Positions 57,064 to 64,000 of a DNA stretch of 64,000 nucleotides are shown here, piece by piece (position 1 is the first letter of the stretch; every line of letters starts with the position of its first letter). A program made the position numbers and the translations under genes. The stretch comes from Streptosporangium becharense (lineage in GTDB: Bacteria; Actinomycetota; Actinomycetes; Streptosporangiales; Streptosporangiaceae): contig NZ_JACHMP010000001.1 in NCBI RefSeq assembly GCF_014204985.1, positions 6,510,001-6,574,000 on the forward strand, read 5' to 3'. The notes under the pieces are model-generated. The model was not told the origin of the DNA, did not search any database, and saw only the letters and a program-made list of their open reading frames with translations.

Positions 57064-58500
57064 CTAATCGGCGGGGTCGAGCCGGTAGACCCGGGTCTCG
57101 ACGTCCATGCTGATCTCGCACCCCGTGCCGAAGTAGTGTTCCTCCGCCTCCCGGAAGGCGTCCGCGCCGCCGCGTTGCGCGCGCAGGAAGGACAGGATGC
57201 TCCATGCCTCCTCGCGGCCCAGCCGTATCTCGTCCGGGCCGAAGATCGGTTCGGGGCCACCCGTGTTGCGCATCGTCGTGACGAAACGCCGGACGGGCCG
57301 GAAGCCGAACTCCGCGGCCCGCGCGGTGAGGTCCTTCATGATCAGACGGTCACCGGGGTAGTCGTGGTCGTAGGCCTCCATCAGGCGGCGGACCGGGTCG
57401 GGGCCGCGGAAGGTCGAGTTGTCGGCGTCGACCACGTACAGCAGGCCGCCGGGGCGGAGGACGCGGCGGATCTCCAGCAGGGCCAGGTCGGGGCTGCGCA
57501 GGTGGATGAAGACGAAGCTGGCCGTGACGACGTCGTGGGAGGAGTCGGGCTGGCCGGTGGTGTAGGCGCTGCCCGGGTGGAAGGTGTGGCCGGGGAAGGC
57601 GGTCCGGGCCGTGGTGAGGAGTTCGGGGGAGGGTTCGACGCCGTGGATGCGGTATCCGGCGAACGGGGGCTCCTGGGCGAGTGCCGCCAGGTAGTCGCCG
57701 GGTCCGCTGCCGATGTCGAGCAGGGAGGCGGGTGCGGGCGGGAACGGCGTCTCGGCCAGCCGCGGTCGTTGCTCGGCGAGGACGAGCCGGCCCTGGGCGG
57801 TGAGCCGGGGGAGTTCGTCGCCGGGGGGCAGTGATTGCAGGTAGAGGTTCTCGGTGTTGAGGCGGTCCACGGCGAGGAGGTCGGCGCGGCCGTTGTCGGT
57901 GAGGAAGCGGACGAGGGAGGGGACGTGGATCGGGTCGTCGGCGGTGGCCGCCTTTCTGTCCAGGTGGCGGTTGTTGAGGTGGAAGTCCTCCAGAGCCTGC
58001 TCGCCCTCCACCTTCATCACGGTCAGCGCGTCGTCACCGGAGCCGACGTCGGCGTGCCGGACGAAACCCCGCCGGGCGTACCGGTCGGCGAGGTGGGGGT
58101 GCCCGTTCCTCAGCAGCAGTAGGAAGATCCTGGCCGGACGCAGCGACTCGCAGATCTGGCGCAGCATCGAGGTGCCGATCCGCGCGCTGACGAGGCGTCC
58201 CCGGTGCTCCTCGACCTCCACCCGTTTGCCGAGCTGAACCGACAGCCCCGTCGCGTCCGGGAACGCCGCGTCGGCCAGTTCCGGAGCTCCCGGCTCGTAG
58301 AGGTACGCGGAGATGACGGCCACGATCTTCCCGCCGGACATCGCGCACAGGTGCAGGCCCTCGGGGTCCCTGGCATGGCGGACCCAGCGCTCGTTCCAGC
58401 CCAGTTCGTCCACGAACGCCCGCCGTCGTAGATCGACGATCTCCTCTCCGGCTTCCTGCCATGTCACCCAGCGCGCTTCGATGCCGTTCTCGCGGTCCAT
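57064..58500 (-). CDS. GNAT-like acyltransferase fused to SAM-dependent methyltransferase
   Basis: The 478-residue protein has two parts. Residues about 8-175 resemble a GNAT N-acyltransferase (RRRAFVDELGWNERWV, LHLCAMSGGKIVAVISAYLY, IGTSMLRQICESLRP, YARRGFVRH), related to autoinducer-synthase-like proteins. Residues about 255-380 are a class I methyltransferase with motif I LLDIGSGPGD (260-269), HGVEPSPELL, SHDVVTASFVFIHL and LRPGGLLYVVD. A helical linker joins them. The ATG at 58500 has GGGAGGTCTTCGACA in front. The fusion suggests a two-step modification of one substrate, acylation plus methylation. Substrate unknown. Confidence 0.82.
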   Translation of the reverse strand: MDRENGIEARWVTWQEAGEEIVDLRRRAFVDELGWNERWVRHARDPEGLHLCAMSGGKIVAVISAYLYEPGAPELADAAFPDATGLSVQLGKRVEVEEHRGRLVSARIGTSMLRQICESLRPARIFLLLLRNGHPHLADRYARRGFVRHADVGSGDDALTVMKVEGEQALEDFHLNNRHLDRKAATADDPIHVPSLVRFLTDNGRADLLAVDRLNTENLYLQSLPPGDELPRLTAQGRLVLAEQRPRLAETPFPPAPASLLDIGSGPGDYLAALAQEPPFAGYRIHGVEPSPELLTTARTAFPGHTFHPGSAYTTGQPDSSHDVVTASFVFIHLRSPDLALLEIRRVLRPGGLLYVVDADNSTFRGPDPVRRLMEAYDHDYPGDRLIMKDLTARAAEFGFRPVRRFVTTMRNTGGPEPIFGPDEIRLGREEAWSILSFLRAQRGGADAFREAEEHYFGTGCEISMDVETRVYRLDPAD

Positions 58501-58883
58501 TGTCGAAGACCTCCCAAGGGGGCGTCCGGGGAGCCTCAGGTCGGGCGCCCGGACGTTGTTCAGCCAACGGGACATAGTGCTTCGGTGCGACGTGCAGATC
58601 ACGACCCGCGAGAAGACGCCGGCGCGGCGAAGAAGGCGACGGTCGGTCGTCCGGCGCGGGAGAGATCGGGCTCACGGTAGGGTGCCGGGCTTGGAAGTCG
58701 CTTGCATGGCGAGCGGTTTCTTCCTGCCCCACTTGGAATCCGCTGCAACGGCCCCCTGCTGCGACCGGTCTTTTGATGGGATAAATAGCTATATATGCGC
58801 TCTTGTTGAGAAGGGTCCGATCTGTTTACCGGGCCATCCGGCGGATCGATCCTTTCGCCTCACCGCGGCGCGGGCCCGCCGGG
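58501..58883. other. Gene-free stretch with AT-rich island
   Basis: No gene is evident. An AT-rich patch (58776-58800, with ATAAATAGCTATATATG) stands out from the GC-rich surroundings. On the reverse strand it offers TATATAGCT and TATTTA as -10-like boxes for the fusion gene, but the start codon is about 280 nt away. Confidence 0.5.
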
Positions 58884-60347
58884 TCAGCTCGTCCCGACCG
58901 GGGCGAACCGCGCCCGCCAGCCGCCGGGCAGTTTCACCACGCGCCACTCGGTGGCGTACCGGGGCGGCCGCGCACCCGAGTAGACCATGACGAGCTGGAC
59001 ACCGTCCTTCAGGGCCTGGCGCACCCGCGGCGGCTGCGCGGCGGGGAAGCCCCGGGTGAGCCCCTGCGAACGGCAGCCGAGCATGTAGCCGACCTGGACG
59101 CCCGACTGGCCGTAGACCACGCAGGGTGCCCGCACCCCCATCCGGCGCAGTTCCTCGGTGGCCAGGCGCACCTCCTCCCGGCGCTCGTACGTGCCGGCCG
59201 ACAGGTGGTAGGCGTAGGTGCCCTGGAGCGCGAAGTGCGCCAGGAGCCCGGCGCCCACGAACGCGACGGCGGCGTACCGCAGCGGCGGCCGGCCGGCACG
59301 GGCCAGCGCGATCGCACCCACGGCGATCGGAAGGGACAGCAGCGCGTAGGTCGGCATGAGGAAACGGGGAGCGGCGTAGTCGACGTAGAACAGATACGAC
59401 GCGGCCATCGCCAGCCCGGTCACCGTCACCAGCACGACGGGCCCGGGACGGCGCTCGCGCCACGCCGCCCACAGGCCGACCGCGGTCATCAGCGGGATCG
59501 CGAGCCACCAGGTCAGCGCGACGGGGGAGACGTCCCCGCAGTCGACGTTCCACCGGCACAGCGAGGGACCGTCGAGGGCACGGGCGTGTTCGAGGACGGA
59601 CACGGTCAGGCCCGTCAGGTTGGCCTCCCCGGCTCCGCGCATCCGGGCGGCGACCCCGCCGAACCTCAGCTCCGCCTCGATCAGCCACTCGCCCCAGCCG
59701 ACGCCCAGCCCGGCCAGGACGGCCGCGAGTGAGGAGATCCGCCGCGGTCGCGCCAGCAGCGCCGCGACCGCCATGGGCACCGCGGCGACCAGCGCGTCGG
59801 AGGGGCGGATCAGTGACACGGCGGCCAGTGACCCGGCCAGGCCGGCCGTCGCCCCCCGGGAGGAGCCGAGCAGGAAGAAACCGGTCGCCGCCACGGTACC
59901 GAGCGCGACGTACAGGTTGGGCATGGCCTCGTTGCCGTAGAAGAGCGACAGCCAGCAGCCCGCGAACAGCGCCGCGGCGAGCGGGACCGCGTAGCCGGGA
60001 CGCACGCGGGTCCAGACCAGGAAGGCGCCGAACAGGGCGAGCGAGGACAGGACGGTGAGGTAGACCCGCAGGGCGACCACCGAGTCGGTCAACGCCACCA
60101 CGGGTGCGACCAGCAGCGGCATCCCCTGCGCGCGCGGCGCGCTGAAGTCCGCCGGCGGCGTGTGCGCCGCGAACTGGCTGGCGTAGATCGACTCGTCCCA
60201 GCCGATCCCCATGTGGACGGAGACCATGATCAGCTGGGTGAGACCGTAGGCCAGGCAGACCAGTGCGAGCAGGACGGGCGGCCGGGTGATCAGGTGCCGC
60301 GCCGCCCGCGCGGGGGAGGGCGGCGTCCGCTGGAGCGTACCCGTCAT
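58884..60347 (-). CDS. GT-C-type polytopic membrane glycosyltransferase-like protein
   Basis: The 487-residue protein has 10-12 membrane helices. The first outside loop carries GWDESIYASQ (D51, E52), the acidic motif of GT-C glycosyltransferases that use polyprenyl-phosphate sugars (ArnT/PMT/mannosyltransferase types). DYAAPRFLMPTYALLSLPIAVG in outline and a soluble C-terminal part of about 110 residues follow. Such enzymes add sugars to lipids, proteins or arabinogalactan-like polymers outside the membrane. The ATG has GGGGCCCCG in front, not a strong RBS. It could belong to a transcript running from the S9 peptidase gene. Confidence 0.8.
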   Translation of the reverse strand: MTGTLQRTPPSPARAARHLITRPPVLLALVCLAYGLTQLIMVSVHMGIGWDESIYASQFAAHTPPADFSAPRAQGMPLLVAPVVALTDSVVALRVYLTVLSSLALFGAFLVWTRVRPGYAVPLAAALFAGCWLSLFYGNEAMPNLYVALGTVAATGFFLLGSSRGATAGLAGSLAAVSLIRPSDALVAAVPMAVAALLARPRRISSLAAVLAGLGVGWGEWLIEAELRFGGVAARMRGAGEANLTGLTVSVLEHARALDGPSLCRWNVDCGDVSPVALTWWLAIPLMTAVGLWAAWRERRPGPVVLVTVTGLAMAASYLFYVDYAAPRFLMPTYALLSLPIAVGAIALARAGRPPLRYAAVAFVGAGLLAHFALQGTYAYHLSAGTYERREEVRLATEELRRMGVRAPCVVYGQSGVQVGYMLGCRSQGLTRGFPAAQPPRVRQALKDGVQLVMVYSGARPPRYATEWRVVKLPGGWRARFAPVGTS

Positions 60348-60542
60348 CGGGGCCCGCCGGAACCGTGCCGCCGGGCGGCCGTGAGGGAGGTCGTCATCCG
60401 CGCTGTCTCTCCTGCTCGCTGCGGGGTGACGCCGTCGTCACCCGATTCCCGTCGGTCCGCTTCCGCGGTCAGGGGGAGTCGGCTACGGCGTGTCCGCTCA
60501 GCCGGATGTGCGATACCCCGGGCGGTAACCGATCATGCGGAA

Positions 60543-60580
60543 GCCCGCGTCAAGGATCGGAAAGCCGTCATGACGCGGGC
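60543..60580 (-). terminator. Hairpin downstream of the S9 peptidase
   Basis: GCCCGCGTCA (60543-60552) and TGACGCGGGC (60571-60580) form a perfect 10-bp stem with an 18-nt loop, 27-64 nt beyond the peptidase stop. A smaller GGGTGAC/GTCACCC stem lies at 60424-60443. The rest of the 60348-60606 gap shows nothing clear. Confidence 0.55.
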
Positions 60581-60606
60581 ATTGACCGGCCGGGCGGACC
60601 CGGTGA

Positions 60607-62502
60607 TCAGGACAGGTGACGGGACCACCACTCCAGCACGGCCTCGAAGCGCTGCACCCGGTGCCGGGGACGCCCGCTCCGGGTGAGCTCGTGCCCCTCA
60701 CCGGGGAAGAGCAGGAACTCGGCGGGGGTGCCGTTGCGGCGCAGCGCGACGAACATGCGCTGCGCCTGCTCGACCGGGCAGCGCCAGTCCTCCTCCGAGT
60801 GGACCACGGCGAACGGCAGGGTGATCCGGCCGGCGTGGTAGAGGGGGCTCATCGCGCGCTGGGTCTCCGCGTCGGGGCCGCAGTACGCCTCGGTGAAGTA
60901 CCAGCCGATGTCTGAGGAGCCGGTGAAGGAGTCCCAGGCGTTGACGGCGCGTTCACTCCAGGCGGCCCGGAACCGGTCGCCGTGGTGGGCGGCCAGCCAG
61001 CTCGTCATGAACCCCCCGTAGGAGCCGCCCATCACGCCGACCCGCCGCGCGTCGCATTCGGGGCGGGCCAGCGCGGCGTCCAGCAGGGCGAGCACGTCGT
61101 CGGCGTCCACGGTGCCCAGGGCACCCACCACCGACCGGCCGTGCTCCTGGCCGTATCCGGCGGAGCCGCGCGGGTTCGGCAGCACCACCGCGTACCCGGC
61201 GCCCGCGTAGACGTGGTTCTCGTCCAGGAACCCCCACCCGTGGTGGTGGAAGGGGCCGCCGTGCACGTTCAGCAGCACCGGGTGCGGGCCCGTGCCTTCG
61301 GGCAGGGCCAGCCAGCCGTGCACCGGGTAACCGTCGGGCGAGACAGCGGTGATCTCCTCCAGGGAGCCGAGCCCGGCCGGTGGCCCGGGGAAGCCGGGGA
61401 GCGGCCCGGCGGGGGTCACCACCTCACCGGGGCTTCGCGGGGTGGAGACCACCGCGACGATCTGTTCCCCGTGCGCGGCGAACGCCTTGACGCTCGCCCG
61501 CTCACCCAGTACCAGGACGAGTTTCTCCAGCGGGGCCCCGGGGGAGCCCGCGGGGACCAGGCGCAGCTCGATCGCGCCGCGCACCCGCACCGCGACCAGG
61601 ACCCCGTCCTTGATCGGGACGGGCGGCAGCGCCTCGCAGCCCACCGACTCCTCCTCGGTCAGCCGCACCCCGGTGGCGGCCTCGCCGCCGATCCGCAGCG
61701 GAGCCCGGAACAGGCCGGCGTTGCGGGCCACCGCGTCGATCCCGGAGAACTCCGTGCCGAGGTAGAGCAGCTCGCCGCCGGGCAGCGGGACCGGGTACTC
61801 GGCCGTCCCGCCGCTGCGCACCACGAGGACGGGCGAGCCCCCGTCGGCGGGCACCGCGTACACGTCCGTGTGCAGGCTCTCGCCGTCGAGGTCGCGGGAG
61901 GCGGAGACCAGCACGTGCCGGCCGTCCGGGGTCCAGGCGGGGGAGTCGACGTCGTAGGCCCCCTCGGTCAGCCGCACCGGCTGGGGCGCCTCGGCCAGGG
62001 CGTTGACCACGAACAGCGCGGGACGCCGGTCGAAGGTGAAGCCGACGCCGTCCAGCCGGTACCGGAGACCGGTGATCCGCCGGGGCGCCTCGGCCGCCGC
62101 GTCCACGCCCTCGTCGGTGCCGTAGCGGCCGGGTTCGGCCACCCGGGCGACGAAGGCGATCCGGCGGGAGTCGGGTGCCCAGACCGGTGTGCCCGCCCCC
62201 AGTGGCAGGTCGGTGACGGGCCGGGCCTCGCCGCCGCCGGTGGGCATCACGTGCAGCTGCGGCCTGTCGTCGTCCTGCGTCCGGAGGAACGCCACCCACG
62301 CGCCGTCGGGGGAGATGCGGGGTGCGGTGTCGTGGTCGCCGAAGGTGAAGGGGACGGGCGGGCCGTCGGGCGAGAACCGCCACAGGTTCCCGCGGTAGGA
62401 GTCGGTCTCCAGATCGGGCCGGGCCACGTCGACCAGCAGCAGGCCGTCGTGGAGCGTGACCGTGCCGGGGACGTGGAGCGAGGCGAGGTCTTCTGCGCGC
62501 AT
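60607..62502 (-). CDS. S9-family prolyl oligopeptidase-like peptidase
   Basis: The 631-residue serine peptidase has an N-terminal beta-propeller (about 1-370, repeated WAPDSRRIAF, WTPDGRHVLV types) and a C-terminal alpha/beta hydrolase domain with NVHGGPFHHHG (oxyanion hole), GVMGGSYGGFMTSW (S494), HSEEDWRCP (D572) and GEGHEL (H604). This is the acylaminoacyl-peptidase/DPP-IV-like branch. No signal peptide, so it is likely cytoplasmic and cleaves short peptides. TAGCGT lies about eight nt before the ATG and no Shine-Dalgarno is present, so the mRNA may be leaderless. It is divergent from the zinc-finger methyltransferase gene. Confidence 0.93.
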   Translation of the reverse strand: MRAEDLASLHVPGTVTLHDGLLLVDVARPDLETDSYRGNLWRFSPDGPPVPFTFGDHDTAPRISPDGAWVAFLRTQDDDRPQLHVMPTGGGEARPVTDLPLGAGTPVWAPDSRRIAFVARVAEPGRYGTDEGVDAAAEAPRRITGLRYRLDGVGFTFDRRPALFVVNALAEAPQPVRLTEGAYDVDSPAWTPDGRHVLVSASRDLDGESLHTDVYAVPADGGSPVLVVRSGGTAEYPVPLPGGELLYLGTEFSGIDAVARNAGLFRAPLRIGGEAATGVRLTEEESVGCEALPPVPIKDGVLVAVRVRGAIELRLVPAGSPGAPLEKLVLVLGERASVKAFAAHGEQIVAVVSTPRSPGEVVTPAGPLPGFPGPPAGLGSLEEITAVSPDGYPVHGWLALPEGTGPHPVLLNVHGGPFHHHGWGFLDENHVYAGAGYAVVLPNPRGSAGYGQEHGRSVVGALGTVDADDVLALLDAALARPECDARRVGVMGGSYGGFMTSWLAAHHGDRFRAAWSERAVNAWDSFTGSSDIGWYFTEAYCGPDAETQRAMSPLYHAGRITLPFAVVHSEEDWRCPVEQAQRMFVALRRNGTPAEFLLFPGEGHELTRSGRPRHRVQRFEAVLEWWSRHLS

Positions 62503-62680
62503 TCCAATGACGCTATCACCGAATTCGCCAGCCCTAATGATCTTTAAGGTATTTGTCCTTTATATCATGGTTGGTCATCTCGGCCGGGAGATGCCGTACG
62601 CCATTGGGGGGACTTGTCGAGATCAAGCCAAATACCGGATGACATCAAAACTAAATGACGGTTGAGTCATTAGTGATGGC
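62503..62680. promoter_or_regulatory. AT-rich divergent control region
   Basis: This gap between divergent genes is far more AT-rich than its surroundings. Leftward it has TAGCGT as -10 for the peptidase. Rightward it has TTTAAGG and TATATC (62559-62564) and the inverted repeat AATGAC-GGTTGA-GTCATT (62654-62671) just before the methyltransferase start, a possible operator. Confidence 0.5.
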
Positions 62681-63814
62681 ATGTCACTTTTAATGGGAAC
62701 TCTCTTTCTCGACGTGACCCCGGTGAAGGGACGTTTCGCGGTGTCTGCCAGACGAGTCATCTCCCGAGTCGTGTACGGCTCGCGCTACGACCGCGTGCCC
62801 TGGGGGCAGCGGATCTACATCCGGCCGGGCGAGCGGTTCGTCCGCGAGCTCCAGTGGCGGCTGCGGCTGCGCCGGGCCCCCGTCATGACCTTGCAGGAGT
62901 ACCGGGAACGGACGCCGCTGGGAGAGATCGAGGAGTTCGTCAGCTGTCACCTGTGCGGGGAGACCCGCCAGCAGCCGCTGTTCCAGCCCACCGACACCAG
63001 GCGCGGCTGGAGCTACCAGGTCGTGCGCTGCCCCGCCTGCGGTTTCCTGTACCGCAACCCCAACATCCGGCCCGAACGCCTGGGCGAGCTGTACGCCAAC
63101 AGCTACAGCGGCTTCCTGACCGGGCGTTACGCGGCCAACCGGCAACGCCGCTACCGGCTGACCATGGACGCCTTCAACCCCGTGTTCGAGATCGGGCGGG
63201 GCCGGCGGCTGCTCGACTTCGGATGCGGCGCCGGGCTCTTCCTGGAACTGGCCGAGCAGCGCGGGTTCGACGCCGTCGGGGTGGACCTCTCCGCCGACTC
63301 GGTCGACATGGCCAACGAGCGCCTCACCCGGGCCCGTGCCCACTTCGGCGCTCCCGACGACGTGCCCGAGATCGCCGCGGGCGGCTTCGACGTGATCACC
63401 CTGTGGTCCGTCCTGGCCCACCTGCCCCGCCCGCTCGAGGACTTCAAACGCTTCCGCGACCTGCTCGCCCCCGGCGGCGTGCTGCTCATCCTCACGGTGA
63501 ACGCCGCCTCCCTGCAGTTGAAGGCGTACGGCAGCGGCTGGAACGGCTTCACCAAGAACCACCTGATGTTCTACTCGGCCGAGACGATGCCCGCGCTGCT
63601 GCGCCGCAGCGGGTTCGCGGCCGTGGCCTTCGCCCCGTTCTACGGTGACACGATCGAGGCGGGCACCACCAAGCTGCCCGCCTCGCTGCAAGAGCGCCTC
63701 CGCCGCAACGTCGAGACCGGGGACGGCGGCAACATGCTGCGTGCCCTGGCCTTCGCCGACGACGAGGCCGTCGGGCGTTGGGGCGGAGGACTCAGGGTCC
63801 GCGACCTGGACTGA
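62681..63814 (+). CDS. Zinc-finger SAM-dependent methyltransferase
   Basis: The 377-residue enzyme starts with a basic N-terminal extension, then a zinc-binding element (C89-x2-C92 in SCHLCGE, C117-x2-C120 in RCPACGF). A class I methyltransferase core follows: LLDFGCGAGLF (177-187), AVGVDLSADSVD, FDVITLWSVLAHLPRP and LLAPGGVLLILT. FTKNHLMFYSAETM fits the 'methyltransferase domain 24/C-methyltransferase' look of sugar-modifying enzymes. The substrate may be a nucleotide sugar or glycan. The ATG at 62681 lacks a strong Shine-Dalgarno. The 3' end is part of a 41-bp tandem repeat. Confidence 0.82.
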   Translation: MSLLMGTLFLDVTPVKGRFAVSARRVISRVVYGSRYDRVPWGQRIYIRPGERFVRELQWRLRLRRAPVMTLQEYRERTPLGEIEEFVSCHLCGETRQQPLFQPTDTRRGWSYQVVRCPACGFLYRNPNIRPERLGELYANSYSGFLTGRYAANRQRRYRLTMDAFNPVFEIGRGRRLLDFGCGAGLFLELAEQRGFDAVGVDLSADSVDMANERLTRARAHFGAPDDVPEIAAGGFDVITLWSVLAHLPRPLEDFKRFRDLLAPGGVLLILTVNAASLQLKAYGSGWNGFTKNHLMFYSAETMPALLRRSGFAAVAFAPFYGDTIEAGTTKLPASLQERLRRNVETGDGGNMLRALAFADDEAVGRWGGGLRVRDLD

Positions 63815-63953
63815 GCGGTCCGGGGTCAGGACTTGCGGTCCGTGACCCGGGCTGAGCGGTCCGGGGTGAGGACTTGCGGTCCGTGACCCGGGCTGAGCGG
63901 TCCCGGGTCAGGATTCACGGTCCGTGACCCGGGCTGGGCGGTCCCGCGTCAGG
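63811..63953. repeat. 41-bp tandem repeat starting at the methyltransferase stop codon
   Basis: Four units with an exact 41-bp period begin with CTGAGCGGTCC at 63811, 63852, 63893 and 63934 (last partial and altered). The first unit begins with the last base of the final codon plus the TGA stop (63812-63814). Beyond 63953 to the window end nothing is recognisable. Confidence 0.93.
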
Positions 63954-64000
63954 CCACCGGCGGTGACATCCCGCCCGCCGGAGCGCCGCCCGCCGGGGTC

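Noticed and set aside
60348..60606. Small gene between the S9 peptidase and the GT-C-like gene
   Set aside because: Frames there lack start signals and family resemblance; the stretch is dominated by two hairpins.
63811..63953. 41-bp repeats as CRISPR or attachment sites
   Set aside because: They are contiguous units with no unique spacers, and there is no integrase or cas gene.

Overview
The window is very GC-rich DNA from an actinomycete. A Streptosporangium/Nonomuraea/Microbispora-like member of the Streptosporangiales fits best. Supporting signs are frequent GTG and TTG starts, genes that appear to lack a leader (a TANNNT -10 box 6-9 nt before the start codon), paired IdeR/DmdR-type iron boxes, a sigma-B-like promoter, eukaryote-type kinases with secreted sensor domains, and a class II cholesterol oxidase. 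The genus is an inference. I saw no rRNA, tRNA, CRISPR array, transposase or integrase.

Layout. 0-3.4 kb: an acyl-CoA carboxylase pair (alpha cut by the left edge), then a tiny glycine-rich membrane protein overlapping a PrsW-type protease. 5-10 kb: an orphan Rnl2-like RNA ligase, a secreted protein built from four Cys-containing repeats, and a Ser/Thr kinase whose extracellular end resembles spore-associated protein A. 10-16 kb: a secreted M6 protease, a lipid kinase, a 50-residue protein, and a NERD-nuclease/pseudokinase fusion. 16-23 kb: a Tat-exported cholesterol oxidase, a NarL-type two-component pair, and a holin-X/DUF3618/YihY envelope operon behind a sigma-B-like promoter. 23-26 kb: a small secreted protein with a VOC protein, an IdeR-controlled siderophore-binding lipoprotein, and a TenA homologue. 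26-30 kb: a GntR regulator followed by MaoC hydratase and acyl-CoA dehydrogenase, then a HIT protein.

29.9-34.8 kb is an accessory block of unfamiliar genes whose base composition falls visibly below its surroundings from about 31.7 kb. It holds a 665-residue helical protein, a lipoprotein overlapping it tail to tail, a WXG-like 96-mer, two small Trp-rich proteins and a divergent XRE regulator. 35-41.5 kb is a carboxylate uptake region: a LytS-type kinase and LytTR regulator followed by two DUF485-like plus SSS-symporter pairs, the second with a CRP-like site. 41.6-49.5 kb holds a TetR regulator, a sulfite-oxidase-type enzyme, PolX, an ATPase with a nuclease-like C-terminus behind a 33-bp palindrome, a hydrolase, a Cys/His-rich protein and a DUF4142 protein. 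49.7-55.8 kb is a ROK regulator divergent from a polar amino-acid ABC operon that ends in asparaginase and CutC. 56-64 kb holds an aldo/keto reductase, a GNAT-methyltransferase fusion, a GT-C-like membrane protein, an S9 peptidase and a zinc-finger methyltransferase.

The most unusual cross-cutting observation is that at six separate genes a short, locus-specific tandem repeat (17-45 bp units) spans the stop codon, as if the gene's 3' end had been copied repeatedly into the intergenic space. Other leads are the NERD-pseudokinase, the SapA-like kinase ectodomain, the accessory block at 29.9-34.8 kb and the palindrome-headed ATPase-nuclease.
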